A stretch of 55,807 nucleotides of DNA. Source: a virus. This document shows positions 42,247 through 51,883 of this stretch, piece after piece. The stretch spans positions 1 to 55,807 of the IMG/VR virus record IMGVR_UViG_3300030329_001543; one strand, given 5' to 3'. The notes below the pieces were generated by a model that worked only from the letters and a program-made list of their open reading frames with translations, ran no database searches and was not told the origin of the DNA. The stretch's first letter is position 1. Each line of letters begins with the position of its first letter. Made by a program: the position numbers and the translations under genes.

Positions 42247-43777
42247 AGAAGCTTTACAATTAGCATATAAAGACCTTATATCATTTGGAAAACTTTTTCT
42301 TCCAGATGACTTTATGCGAAGTGAAACTCCTTTCTTCCATTATGAAATTGCAGATGCAATTGATGATAAAAATGTAAAACAAACTGCTATTATTATTCCC
42401 AGAGGACATGGAAAAACTGTTCTTACCAAAGCTTCTATTGTAAAAGATTTTTGCTTTGCAAGTAAAGACAATTTTCTATTCTATGCTTGGGTATCAGCTA
42501 CACAAAAATTAAGTGTAGGTAATATGGATTATATTAAACATCATCTTGAGTTTAACGATATGATTAAATATTACTTTGGCCCAATGCGAGGAAAAAAATG
42601 GACAGAAGAAGATATAGAGGTAACCAATGGATGTAAACTTATATCGAAAAGTAACGTTGCAGGGATTCGAGGAGGAGCTAAACTCCATAAACGATATGAC
42701 CTCATTGTGCTTGATGACTTTGAACATGAAGCGAATACAATTACAAGAGAAGCCAGAGATAAAAATGCGAATTTGGTCACGGCTGTTGTATATCCCGCTA
42801 TTGAGCCTCATACTGGCCGTCTTCGTGTCAATGGTACTCCTGTACATTATGACAGCTTTATTAATAATCTTATTAATAATTATGCTAAGGCTCAAGAAGA
42901 TAAAAAAGAATTTTCTTGGAAAGTTATTACATACAAAGCATTACTTGATGAAAACACTCCGCTTTGGGAATCATTTTTCCCAATCTCAAAAATAAAAGAA
43001 AAGAAAAAATTCTACGCTGATTCTGGTCAACCTCAAAAGTTCTATCAAGAATATATGATGGAAGTAATGAGTGAGGAAGATGCAATATGGAGAAGACAAC
43101 ATATAAAATATTGGGATGGGTATTATAAAAATGAAGATGGGATAAATTATATTGTAAAAAATGGTGAAGAAGTGCCAGTGAATACATTTATAGGATGCGA
43201 CCCAGCTACAGATATTGATACAAAACATAGTGACTTTTCTGTAATAACTGTAATTGCTATTGATGTAAATAATGAATTATATGTACTAGAATATGAAAGG
43301 CATAGAAGTATTCCCACTATTGGTTCTAAAAATCCATCAACAGGTGAGATACTTGGAAAAAAAGGTGTAGTAGATATAATACTTGAATTACATGAAAAAT
43401 ATAATTGCATATCATCTACAGTAGAAGATGTAGCTATGAATAGAAGTATTTTTCAAGCATTAAATGAAGAAAGAAGAAGATTAAATAAGTTTGGAATATC
43501 GGTAATTCCAGAGAAACCAGGCGGACAACAGAAAAGAAATCGCATTTATAGCGGACTTTCTGCCCGTTTTAGTACTGGAACAGTGCATTTACGGAAAAAT
43601 ATGTTTGATTTAATCAACGAAATCCTTACTTTTGGCCCTAAAATGGCTCATGATGACACAATAGAGAGCCTTTATTATTCGCAAGTTCATGCTTTTCCTC
43701 CTAATATGAAAAAGGATAAAAGTAAAAGAAGTTGGTTTAAACCAAGAAAAAAAGCTAAAAGTTGGGTAATCGCATAA
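42209..43777 (+). CDS. terL: Large terminase subunit, 522 aa
   Basis: The ATPase part has Walker A PRGHGKT (64-70) and Walker B DLIVLDD (164-170). The nuclease part has an RNase H-like set: CDPATD (D331), VEDVAM (E406, D407) and AHDDT (D482, D483). These give the motor that pumps DNA into the head and cuts it. Length and motif order are standard. It is preceded by several small genes and followed by the endolysin and the portal. Confidence 0.93.
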   Translation: MANINSQNINKAEEALQLAYKDLISFGKLFLPDDFMRSETPFFHYEIADAIDDKNVKQTAIIIPRGHGKTVLTKASIVKDFCFASKDNFLFYAWVSATQKLSVGNMDYIKHHLEFNDMIKYYFGPMRGKKWTEEDIEVTNGCKLISKSNVAGIRGGAKLHKRYDLIVLDDFEHEANTITREARDKNANLVTAVVYPAIEPHTGRLRVNGTPVHYDSFINNLINNYAKAQEDKKEFSWKVITYKALLDENTPLWESFFPISKIKEKKKFYADSGQPQKFYQEYMMEVMSEEDAIWRRQHIKYWDGYYKNEDGINYIVKNGEEVPVNTFIGCDPATDIDTKHSDFSVITVIAIDVNNELYVLEYERHRSIPTIGSKNPSTGEILGKKGVVDIILELHEKYNCISSTVEDVAMNRSIFQALNEERRRLNKFGISVIPEKPGGQQKRNRIYSGLSARFSTGTVHLRKNMFDLINEILTFGPKMAHDDTIESLYYSQVHAFPPNMKKDKSKRSWFKPRKKAKSWVIA

Positions 43778-43974
43778 TGGCAGGAAAAACTACACATAAA
43801 ATACAAAACCCTAAAAGCATGGGAAAATCTTCTTTGGAAACTAGAGCTAATGTAGGCTCAACTGAAGTGGATGTTGGAGGGCCTAAACATTCTTATTGGC
43901 AATCTTTTATGCCAAAAACAAAATCATTTGTTCCTAAAAAATTAAATGTGCTTTATTCTCAAAAGAAAAAATAA
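43777..43974 (+). CDS. Small protein, 65 aa
   Basis: The ATG overlaps the terminase stop (TAATG); a TTG at 43762 would extend it into the terminase. Basic and Ser/Gly-rich (KTTHKIQNPKSMGK, SYWQSFMPKTK); its stop overlaps the next ATG. Low complexity, likely unstructured. Function unknown. Confidence 0.55.
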   Translation: MAGKTTHKIQNPKSMGKSSLETRANVGSTEVDVGGPKHSYWQSFMPKTKSFVPKKLNVLYSQKKK

Positions 43975-44354
43975 TGTATAAGTTTGGAAAAAGAAGTAAA
44001 AGTAGATTAAAAGGAGTGGATGCTAAGCTCGTTAATGTTCTCAATGAATTAATTAAAATTATGGATGTTACTATTATTGAAGGTGTGCGGAGTAAGGAGC
44101 GGCAAGAGCAATTATTAGCACAAGGGAAAACAAAAACTAGATTTTCCAAACACATCGAAGGAAAAGCTGTTGACCTCGCTCCTTACCCGATTAACTGGGA
44201 TGATAGAGAAATGTTTCATTATATGGGTGGAATGTTGAGAGGATTAGGAAAAGCAATGGGTGTAAAAATAAGATGGGGCGGAGACTGGGATAGCGATGGT
44301 GATATACACGATAATAATTTTGACGACTTAGTCCATGTAGAAATATTAGATTAA
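43974..44354 (+). CDS. Endolysin, M15 zinc peptidase, 126 aa
   Basis: LAS/M15 family motifs: SKHIEGKAVDLAP (H60, D67) and DDLVHVE (D118, H121). The H-7-D spacing and the D-x-x-H match those of the T5 L-alanyl-D-glutamate peptidase. A short domain without signal peptide, so it needs a holin for release. It cuts the peptide stem of peptidoglycan. Unusual location between terminase and portal; the ATG overlaps the previous TAA. Confidence 0.85.
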   Translation: MYKFGKRSKSRLKGVDAKLVNVLNELIKIMDVTIIEGVRSKERQEQLLAQGKTKTRFSKHIEGKAVDLAPYPINWDDREMFHYMGGMLRGLGKAMGVKIRWGGDWDSDGDIHDNNFDDLVHVEILD

Positions 44355-46597
44355 TGGCAAGAAAATCTAAAAAATTAGTAGATAATATAGTTGACCTTTT
44401 TAGAAAGGCTAATTCTAGCGAAAGACAAAAATGGCAAACTGATGCTCAAAAAAATTATGAATTTTTCTTAGGAGACCAATTATCAGCGACTGAAAAAGAA
44501 TCATTGCAAGCTGCTGGTATGCCAGATTTTGTTATTAATAGAATTACTCCAGTGATTGAAATGATGAAATTTTTTGCGACAGCTAACAATCCTAGATGGC
44601 AAGCTGTTGGAGCTGAGGGAAGTGATTCCGATGTAGCTGCTTTACATTCTGATATAGCGGATTTTTGTTGGAGCAATTCAAATGGAAACAGTCTTTACTC
44701 AAGTGTGATACAAGATGCTTTAGTAAAAGGCATTGGATATATGCAAGTAGATGTAGACCCTGACCAAGATAGAGGAATGGGTGAAGTTGTATTTAACACA
44801 ATTAATCCTTTTGATGTTTATGTTGACCCTACCTCAAGAGACTTTTTATTTAGAGACGCTAGTTATATTATTGTTAAAAAAGATATGCCTAAAGAACAGT
44901 TAATGAGATTGTTTCCAGATGATAAAAGAAAAATTAAAAATGCAAATCCCAGCAACATATCAAATAATGACTATAGTCAAAGAGACATTACCGACAGTGA
45001 ATTAATATTTAATGCAGATGTTAGAAGTTCTTCTTATACTAAAGACGGGGAAGATGATGAAATTCTAGATTATTACGAAGGTTATTTTAAAGAAAAAATT
45101 GCATATATGAATCTTTTTGTAAATATGCCTCCATCTCCAGAAGAAATGCAAGAAATTCAAAAACAAGTAAAAGATACATTAGATAATCTTAGAAAAGAAC
45201 AAATAGTTCAACTTGAAGAACAAAAATTAAAATTAACTCAAGCTGTTGAACAAGGCGAAATGATACAAGAAAGAGCAATTCTTGAAATTGAAAAAATGCA
45301 AAAATCAATGGAAGCTGAATTAGAACAAAGAAAAATTGTATTATTAAGTCAAATGGAAGAATCTAGGACAAGAGTTGAAAATAGAGTAGTCACAGAATTT
45401 GAATATAATATAATGAAACAGGATGAAAATCTTGTTACAAATATTGTTGACGCAGTTAAGTTTTATGAAAATAGAATAAAAATGTGCGTAGTTGTTGGAG
45501 ACAAATTATTATATGAAACTATATTAAATGTAAAAGAATATCCAATAATTCCTTTTGTATATCAACACACAGGTACTCCATTTGCATTAGGAGCTGTTTC
45601 TCCTTTAGTTGGTAAACAAAAAGAATTAAACAAAGCTCATCAAATAATGATTCACAATGCTAATTTAGCTTCTAATCTTAGATGGATGTATGAAGAAGGT
45701 TCTGTACCAGAAGAAGAATGGGAAAAATATTCATCATCTCCTGGCGCTTTATTAAAATACAGACAAGGATTTGCCCCTCCACAACCTGTTCAACCATTGC
45801 CACTTAATTCAGCTTTTTACGGAATAACTGAAAATGCTAAAAGAGACATGGAATATACTTCTGGAATTTATTCTTCTATGCAAGGAGATACAGGTTCTTC
45901 ACCAGAAACATATCGTGGATTATTGGCAATGGATGAATATGGTACTAGAAGAATTAAATCGTGGATGCAAAATATAATAGAACCGTCATTAGAACATTTA
46001 GGAAAAATATTTAAAGATTTTGCTCAAAGTACATATCAAGCTCATAAAGTTTTTAGAATAGTAAATCCTAATAACATAGATGAAGAAACGCAAGTTGAAA
46101 TAAATGTTCCTATTTATAATGACTTAGGAAATTCTATTCAAAAATGGAATGATTATGCTTCTTCAAGATTTGATGTTAGGATTATAGGAGGTTCAACGCT
46201 TCCTTTGAATAGATGGGCATTAATGGAAGAGTATTTTAAATGGTATCAATCTGGACTTATTGATGATATAGCTATGATTTCAGAAACGGATATTAGAAAT
46301 AAAGAATCAATTATAAAGAGAAAAAGTGTTTATATGCAATTAAGAGGTCAAATAGAAGAATTGCAAGGATTAGTTACCGATAGAGAAGGTGCAATAGAAA
46401 CACTAGAAAGGCAATTAGTACAATCTGGAATACAGAGCAAGATACAAAACGCCGATATGAAAATCCAAAAAGACTTACTTGAAACCGAAGCTGCACAAAG
46501 TATGCTACGGAACAAACTAAAAAGTGACACAACCACTAAGATAAAAGAACTAGGTTTAGCTGTAGCTGACGCTAAAAAGAAAGCAACAACAAAATAG
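44354..46597 (+). CDS. Portal protein, 747 aa
   Basis: Large portal in the usual place after terminase. Residues 1-250 and 346-640 contain the portal body (GMPDFVINRITPVIEM, GTPFALGAVSPLVG, SGIYSSMQGDTGSSPETYRG). A predicted coiled coil inserts at about 262-345 (IQKQVKDTLDNLRKEQIVQL), and a second helical, coiled-coil tail ends the protein. A dodecameric ring is the family rule; the insert could decorate the outside. The ATG overlaps the previous stop. Confidence 0.85.
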   Translation: MARKSKKLVDNIVDLFRKANSSERQKWQTDAQKNYEFFLGDQLSATEKESLQAAGMPDFVINRITPVIEMMKFFATANNPRWQAVGAEGSDSDVAALHSDIADFCWSNSNGNSLYSSVIQDALVKGIGYMQVDVDPDQDRGMGEVVFNTINPFDVYVDPTSRDFLFRDASYIIVKKDMPKEQLMRLFPDDKRKIKNANPSNISNNDYSQRDITDSELIFNADVRSSSYTKDGEDDEILDYYEGYFKEKIAYMNLFVNMPPSPEEMQEIQKQVKDTLDNLRKEQIVQLEEQKLKLTQAVEQGEMIQERAILEIEKMQKSMEAELEQRKIVLLSQMEESRTRVENRVVTEFEYNIMKQDENLVTNIVDAVKFYENRIKMCVVVGDKLLYETILNVKEYPIIPFVYQHTGTPFALGAVSPLVGKQKELNKAHQIMIHNANLASNLRWMYEEGSVPEEEWEKYSSSPGALLKYRQGFAPPQPVQPLPLNSAFYGITENAKRDMEYTSGIYSSMQGDTGSSPETYRGLLAMDEYGTRRIKSWMQNIIEPSLEHLGKIFKDFAQSTYQAHKVFRIVNPNNIDEETQVEINVPIYNDLGNSIQKWNDYASSRFDVRIIGGSTLPLNRWALMEEYFKWYQSGLIDDIAMISETDIRNKESIIKRKSVYMQLRGQIEELQGLVTDREGAIETLERQLVQSGIQSKIQNADMKIQKDLLETEAAQSMLRNKLKSDTTTKIKELGLAVADAKKKATTK

Positions 46598-46625
46598 TTT
46601 ACTTGATTAGAGTTTGTGTTATAAA
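46598..46625 (+). promoter_or_regulatory. Candidate promoter before the scaffold/capsid genes
   Basis: TTTACT (46598-46603), 16-base spacer, TATAAA (46620-46625), then AAGGAG and the scaffold ATG at 46639. The two boxes match four and five of six consensus bases. It would give extra transcript of capsid genes. Not proven. Confidence 0.35.
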
Positions 46626-46638
46626 TTAAGGAGTAATT

Positions 46639-47508
46639 ATGACTGAAACTCAAACAGACAACCTAAAAGCAGAAGAAATGTTTCCTGCTGATAGCCCTGA
46701 TGAAAGTACAGTTCCTAACGCTGACGATTTTTTTGAAGCTCTTGACCGAAAGGTAAATCAAGGTATACTGGAGCCAGAAGAAACCACAGCATCAAATGTT
46801 CAACAATTAGAATCTGAGCCAACCTCGGAAGCGAGCCCTCAACAAGAAGCTAATGGAGAACATAATTGGGAAAAAAGATACGCTGATTCAACTAATGAAG
46901 CTAGAAAGTTAAATGGACAGCTAAAAGAACTTGAACCATACGTTCCTATTCTCAATGCAATGAAAAAAGACCCTAATTTAATTTCTCATGTTAGAAATTA
47001 TTTTGAGGGTGGTGGTGAAACGCCCAAAAGTGTCAAAGAACAACTTGGCTTAGATGAAGATTTTATTTTTGATGCAGATGAAGCTGTTACAGATAATAAA
47101 TCTAGCTCAGCGAAAGTTCTTCAATCTGTTATAGATGGAGCTGTTCAAAGAAAACTAACTGGGTTTGCGCAGAATCAACAAAGAGTTGCTGAATCGCAAA
47201 ATGCAGAAAGAACTTTTAAAGAACAGCATAATATGACAAATGAAGAATGGAATGACTTTGTAGAGTATAGTAAATCTAGAACTCTTACGCTTGATGATAT
47301 TTATTATCTAAAAAACAGAGACAATCGAGATAAGCAGGTGGCTAATTCAACTCGACAAGAGATGAAAGACCAAATGCAAAGAGTTAGAAATAAACCTCAA
47401 TCAGCGGCCAAAGCAGGTAGTCAAGGGACTCCACAAAAGTCTGGCGACGACAATATCTTTGATTCAATTTTGGGAATTGACAAAGAACTGGATTCAATGT
47501 TTGGATGA
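46639..47508 (+). CDS. Scaffold-like protein, 289 aa
   Basis: Very acidic, Gln/Glu/Ser-rich and helical, the usual composition of scaffold proteins; lies directly between portal and major capsid genes. AAGGAG upstream of the ATG. The conserved C-terminal piece (DNIFDSILGIDKELDSMFG) is short. It would shape the capsid and then leave. No enzyme motif is seen. Confidence 0.75.
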   Translation: MTETQTDNLKAEEMFPADSPDESTVPNADDFFEALDRKVNQGILEPEETTASNVQQLESEPTSEASPQQEANGEHNWEKRYADSTNEARKLNGQLKELEPYVPILNAMKKDPNLISHVRNYFEGGGETPKSVKEQLGLDEDFIFDADEAVTDNKSSSAKVLQSVIDGAVQRKLTGFAQNQQRVAESQNAERTFKEQHNMTNEEWNDFVEYSKSRTLTLDDIYYLKNRDNRDKQVANSTRQEMKDQMQRVRNKPQSAAKAGSQGTPQKSGDDNIFDSILGIDKELDSMFG

Positions 47509-47562
47509 TAACTATAATGGTTGGACAAGCGTTGATGAAAATAAAATAAAGGTTAGAATATA

Positions 47563-49158
47563 ATGGCTGATTATTTTGGCGTCTCTGATGTCTCCAGTTT
47601 AACTGAAAGTACCGCGGGTATAGTAGACCCAGGTGGTTCTTTAAGTACTGGTGACCTTCGGAGAAAATATAACTTTGGCGATAGAGTTAGTGAGTTAGCG
47701 ATTGCACAAGACCCATTTTTTCGTTTTGTATCAAAATTAGCTAAAAAACCAACTGATGACCCTCAGTTTAAATTCACAGAAAGAAGACCTTCTTATCATA
47801 AGCGATATGCGTATGTAACTGCACATGGGACAACTCAAGGTGGGTTGGCTTCATCAGATGCTACAGTTACTCAAAGCAACGTAGAAGAAGGCGACACTTA
47901 CTGGGTAAGAATGATGAGTGATTACAAGAACGATGGTAATATCGGTCAAGTATATGGCTCTTCAACTTCTTTACGAGTAGGTGATAATGGTACTAGACCT
48001 AACTTCTTTCTACCAGGTATGATGGTTAAAATTCCTCTACAAACAACAAACACAAATGCGGCTACAGCTGCTAATGCGTTTTTAGTAGACGATTACATCG
48101 TAGGTAGAATAGAAGCTGCAAATCTTCAATCTGAAGGTTCAACTTCAGCTACAGCTAATTCAGTTGAGTTGAAATTAACTATTGTAAGAACTTGTTCTGC
48201 TAATAGTGAACTTTCTGGTTGGGGTGCTGGTACAACCGCTCAAAAAGACCTCTCTGCAAATACTGATGATGTTTCAGCTGCTGAATGGAAAAATTTTACC
48301 GTTCAACAACTTGAAACAGCTCGTTGTTATGTAGTTGGTAATTCTTGGGGACAAGGAAGTGGATACCCAGAAACTTGGAAAGATAATCCTTTCTCAACAG
48401 GAAGTGGTTTAACTCAAATTTGGAAAACATCTATGGCGATGGATAACACAACTCGTGCGACTGTCCTAAAGTATGAACCAAATGAGTTTGCAAGAATCTG
48501 GCGTGAAAAGTTGATTGAACACAAATGGGATATTGAAACATCTCTATTGTTTGGAAATCAATATACAGACGCAGCAGGTATTCAATACACTCAAGGTGGA
48601 GTTGATTATGTATTAAGTTATGGAAATCAGTTTGGTTTAACTTTATCAAGTAAAACTCAAGATGATTTTCTTGACGATTTATCTCAATTCCTAGACCCAC
48701 GATACAATAACTCAGCAGCTACAATGTTCTTCTGTTCTACAGAAGTATTTAACTGGTTGCATAAGTTAAGTGGATATTTCGCTAACAATGTTGGTATGGT
48801 AAAGCCAGGGGCTTCTTCACCTGATTCTTCAGGTAATTCCTATGGTAGAGCTAATATCGATATGGTTGGTAAAAAGAAAGCCTTCGGAGTTGATATTACA
48901 GTTATTTCTACACCTTATGGTGATATGAATGTAGCTCGTAACGTTCACTTAGATGGTTCTCCAGTTAAGATATTTGCTTGTAACATGAGGCATTGTCATT
49001 ATCGACCATTAGTTGGTAATGGATTGAATCGTGATACTGCAGTGTATGTAGGAGTTCAAACTCTAGAGAACAGTGGTGTTGACCGAAGGGTTGACTTAAT
49101 TCAAACAGAAGCGGGGATGGAATGGTCAATGCCAGAAGCCCACGCTGTCTGGACTTAA
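47563..49158 (+). CDS. Major capsid protein, 531 aa
   Basis: First large protein after the scaffold. It contains DRVSELAIAQDPFFRFVSKL near the N-terminus and repeated small inserts with Gly/Asn/Thr (residues about 100-300), then a conserved C-terminal region (VYVGVQTLENSGVDRRVDL). It is of HK97-type size with insertion domains. The call rests on order and composition. ATG with AAAGGTTAGAATA. Confidence 0.8.
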   Translation: MADYFGVSDVSSLTESTAGIVDPGGSLSTGDLRRKYNFGDRVSELAIAQDPFFRFVSKLAKKPTDDPQFKFTERRPSYHKRYAYVTAHGTTQGGLASSDATVTQSNVEEGDTYWVRMMSDYKNDGNIGQVYGSSTSLRVGDNGTRPNFFLPGMMVKIPLQTTNTNAATAANAFLVDDYIVGRIEAANLQSEGSTSATANSVELKLTIVRTCSANSELSGWGAGTTAQKDLSANTDDVSAAEWKNFTVQQLETARCYVVGNSWGQGSGYPETWKDNPFSTGSGLTQIWKTSMAMDNTTRATVLKYEPNEFARIWREKLIEHKWDIETSLLFGNQYTDAAGIQYTQGGVDYVLSYGNQFGLTLSSKTQDDFLDDLSQFLDPRYNNSAATMFFCSTEVFNWLHKLSGYFANNVGMVKPGASSPDSSGNSYGRANIDMVGKKKAFGVDITVISTPYGDMNVARNVHLDGSPVKIFACNMRHCHYRPLVGNGLNRDTAVYVGVQTLENSGVDRRVDLIQTEAGMEWSMPEAHAVWT

Positions 49159-49169
49159 GGAGGTTATAA

Positions 49170-49667
49170 ATGGCTAATCCAATGTACGGACAAAATAAGT
49201 TTGATGACTCTGTTGATGGTAAGATTGGCATCGTTGAACATGTCAAGCCTGCCGCTGACGGCACTGTTGCATCTCCAACTAAAACATTAGTAAAAGGTGA
49301 CGCAGGTAATTACTACATAGTAGATATATCTGCGAACACAGCTGCTTTTGTTTTACCATCAGCTGCCTTAGCTAAAGGCGCAATTTTTACATTCATATTG
49401 GGTGTTGAAAGTGACGCTGAAGGCACAAAGGACTTAATAATCGCAAGTGCAGCGGCTACTGAGTTCTTAATGGGTGTTGGAATTGATGCTGGAGTTGTTC
49501 ACGACCAACAATCTGATGATGACCAAATAACTATTGACACATCTGCTGGAGCAGCAGGGGCTGGCGATAGAATACAGGTATTGTGTGATGGACATCATTG
49601 GTATGTTTTAGACGCATCAGCTTTATCAGGTGGTGCTTTTGTATCTGGAACAGCATCAAGGTCTTAG
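49170..49667 (+). CDS. Capsid decoration/head protein candidate, 165 aa
   Basis: AAGGAGG upstream of the ATG. Ala/Gly/Val-rich beta sequence (GNYYIVDISANTAAFVLPSA, ALAKGAIFTFIL) directly after the capsid gene, as for decoration proteins or head fibres. No exact family. A strong hairpin follows it. Confidence 0.65.
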   Translation: MANPMYGQNKFDDSVDGKIGIVEHVKPAADGTVASPTKTLVKGDAGNYYIVDISANTAAFVLPSAALAKGAIFTFILGVESDAEGTKDLIIASAAATEFLMGVGIDAGVVHDQQSDDDQITIDTSAGAAGAGDRIQVLCDGHHWYVLDASALSGGAFVSGTASRS

Positions 49668-49690
49668 AGTTAATCTAAACGACAAATAAT

Positions 49691-49715
49691 ATGTGGGGGT
49701 CTTCGGGCCCCCATG
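49691..49715 (+). terminator. UUCG-capped hairpin after the head protein gene
   Basis: ATGTGGGGGTC, TTCG, GGCCCCCATGT: an 11-bp stem (several G-U pairs) closed by a C(UUCG)G tetraloop. It sits in the gap between the head gene and the next structural gene. There is no U run after it on the plus strand (ATAAAAAAG follows), so it may protect the capsid transcript or partly slow transcription rather than terminate it. Confidence 0.6.
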
Positions 49716-49732
49716 TATAAAAAAGAAATTAT

Positions 49733-51325
49733 ATGGCAACAACAAACATAGAATTAGATATAGAAAACATAACTGGAGTCTCGGACGCTGATAACCAGTT
49801 TATAATATCTGCACAAAAATTTGTAGTAGCTAGCGTTCCAAAAAATTTATTAAAATTTGCACAAAAAGCTTCATCCGCTTCTACTGACGGAAGCGCTATA
49901 ACATTTTCAGTAAATGATTCAATACTAGATGTACAAAGAAATGGTTATAGTTGTAAGGAAATACCAATGTCTGATGCTATATGGGCATTAGATTCTACAA
50001 GTTTAAAATATGCAACTGCTAAACATCCAGTTTGGTATCATAAGCAAGGAGCTGTTCATTTTGCACCAGTAACTGATGGAAGTAATGCAGGGTATGTTTT
50101 TTATATAGATTATAGTAAAATAGATGATGATTGTGATTTAAGAAATGCAGTTATTTTTCACGCAGCTTCTAGTGAATTTTCAAAATTGGCAAGTTCTAAA
50201 GTTGCAAGTTGGTCTTCTATATCTACTCCAATAGCTCCTACTTTATCTGATAGTTCAATTACATTTAATTCTGTAGTTCCAATATTTACTAAACCAACAA
50301 GAAGCGCTTCTACAGTTTTTAATGATTATTGGACTTTAGGAGATTTTGGAGACTCAGACCCAGATGAATTAAACATAACAGCTGTTCCTCCAACTATTCC
50401 AACTATTCCTAGTTTTACAACTCCAGATATAGCAAGTACAACAATTTCAAACGCAGGAGTTCCACCTGTTTATACAGCTCCAAATGTTACTGGTGATGGA
50501 ACGGAAATGACATCTGTATCTATACTTGACGCTGATAACACTATAGATACACACGCTGACCAGATTGAATTTGACCAATGGTGGTCTACAGCTACTCATT
50601 TAATAGAAGGTGAAGAAGATATTGAATTAGCGGGAGCTACATTACAAAAAATATCTACTTATATTAATGCATACACACAAGCTATGCAAAATAAATTAAA
50701 TCAGTTTAATGAAGCAAATGTTCAATACCAAGCTGAATTACAAAAAGGTATTCAACAAGCTCAAATAAATGCAAATGAAGCTCAGCAAGAAGCTAACTTG
50801 AAATTACAAAAAGAGAATCAAGAATATGTTGTTAAGATGCAGAGATACAATGGAGAATTGAGCACATATCAAGCTGATGTTAATAAACAAGTCCAAGAAT
50901 ATGTTCAGAATATGGCAAGGTATAATTTAGAATTAAACACAGTGTATCAATCTTGGGTAAAAAGTGAAAGTGATAAAATAGAAATATATAAAAGCGATAT
51001 ACAAAATGAATCTGCTGTATTTAATCGAAATAATGCACAATATCAGGCTGAATTACAAGTAGCAATACAAGAAGCTCAATTGATTTCTCAAGACGATGCT
51101 CAAAAGCTTCAAAAATATAGTAACGATATTCAAGAATATCAAAATAAGATTAATGAAGAAGTTCAAAAATTAACTGCATCTAATAAAGACTCAATGTTTT
51201 ATGCAAATGAATCGAAAAAATATTACGAATGGTCTCAATTAGAAATAAATTCTTATATTAAAAATAATTCTAAAATGATTGGATTATCTATGCAGGCTAA
51301 TCAACAATCACAACAACAAGGATAA
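49733..51325 (+). CDS. Structural protein with long coiled coil, 530 aa
   Basis: Residues 1-310 are beta-rich and acidic; residues about 315-505 are a Gln/Asn/Glu-rich helix with two related copies of NxQYQAELQxxIQxAQ, about 100 residues apart. Placed after the capsid and head proteins and before small connector-like genes. It may be a tail fibre adaptor, tail or internal-core protein. No exact family is recognised. Confidence 0.65.
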   Translation: MATTNIELDIENITGVSDADNQFIISAQKFVVASVPKNLLKFAQKASSASTDGSAITFSVNDSILDVQRNGYSCKEIPMSDAIWALDSTSLKYATAKHPVWYHKQGAVHFAPVTDGSNAGYVFYIDYSKIDDDCDLRNAVIFHAASSEFSKLASSKVASWSSISTPIAPTLSDSSITFNSVVPIFTKPTRSASTVFNDYWTLGDFGDSDPDELNITAVPPTIPTIPSFTTPDIASTTISNAGVPPVYTAPNVTGDGTEMTSVSILDADNTIDTHADQIEFDQWWSTATHLIEGEEDIELAGATLQKISTYINAYTQAMQNKLNQFNEANVQYQAELQKGIQQAQINANEAQQEANLKLQKENQEYVVKMQRYNGELSTYQADVNKQVQEYVQNMARYNLELNTVYQSWVKSESDKIEIYKSDIQNESAVFNRNNAQYQAELQVAIQEAQLISQDDAQKLQKYSNDIQEYQNKINEEVQKLTASNKDSMFYANESKKYYEWSQLEINSYIKNNSKMIGLSMQANQQSQQQG

Positions 51326-51328
51326 ATT

Positions 51329-51880
51329 ATGGCAGATAAAGCAAGAGGAGCGGTATCAATGACTCCAATTATAACAATAGCTGCCGATGAAGATGCTGAT
51401 GCAGTAGACGCTATCCATCACGATTTTAAAAGTTCTTTAGGTGGGAAATTAGAAGTAGATACTTCATCTGGATTTACAGCGGTAAAATGGTGGGGTGGTG
51501 AATTTTTAGTAAGCACTACGAGTAGAGATTTAGTTACAGGGCATACAACTGGTACATTTTATGGTTCAGATGCGGTAGTAGGAGATTTTACTGAAGGGAC
51601 AGCTGTGGTAACTACAGACCAAGTAAAAATGATATGCGTAGAAAATTTAGGTTATTCAGATGTAACTAAAGCTACAGTTTCGACTGCAAATATATATATA
51701 CATATTTCAGGTGGTAATGCAGCTTCAGATGCCGATGTATTATGTGTTGGGGCTAATGAAGCTATAGTTTTAAAATTTAAACCTGGCGATGCTGGTATAG
51801 ATATTGCAAATTTACATGCTGCCTCAAGCAGTGGTAATATTTTAGTAAAAGTTTGCGCATTAGTAGATGATGGAGTTTAA
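51329..51880 (+). CDS. Structural protein, 183 aa
   Basis: Ala/Val/Gly/Thr-rich beta protein (MADKARGAVSMTPIITIAAD, HISGGNAASDADVLCVG), typical of head or tail decoration proteins. ATG 4 bases past the previous stop. No named family. Confidence 0.6.
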   Translation: MADKARGAVSMTPIITIAADEDADAVDAIHHDFKSSLGGKLEVDTSSGFTAVKWWGGEFLVSTTSRDLVTGHTTGTFYGSDAVVGDFTEGTAVVTTDQVKMICVENLGYSDVTKATVSTANIYIHISGGNAASDADVLCVGANEAIVLKFKPGDAGIDIANLHAASSSGNILVKVCALVDDGV

Positions 51881-51883
51881 TAT

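Noticed and set aside
42509-43410. Multiple ORFs overlapping the large terminase
   Set aside because: The terminase frame has all ATPase and nuclease motifs; the others have none.
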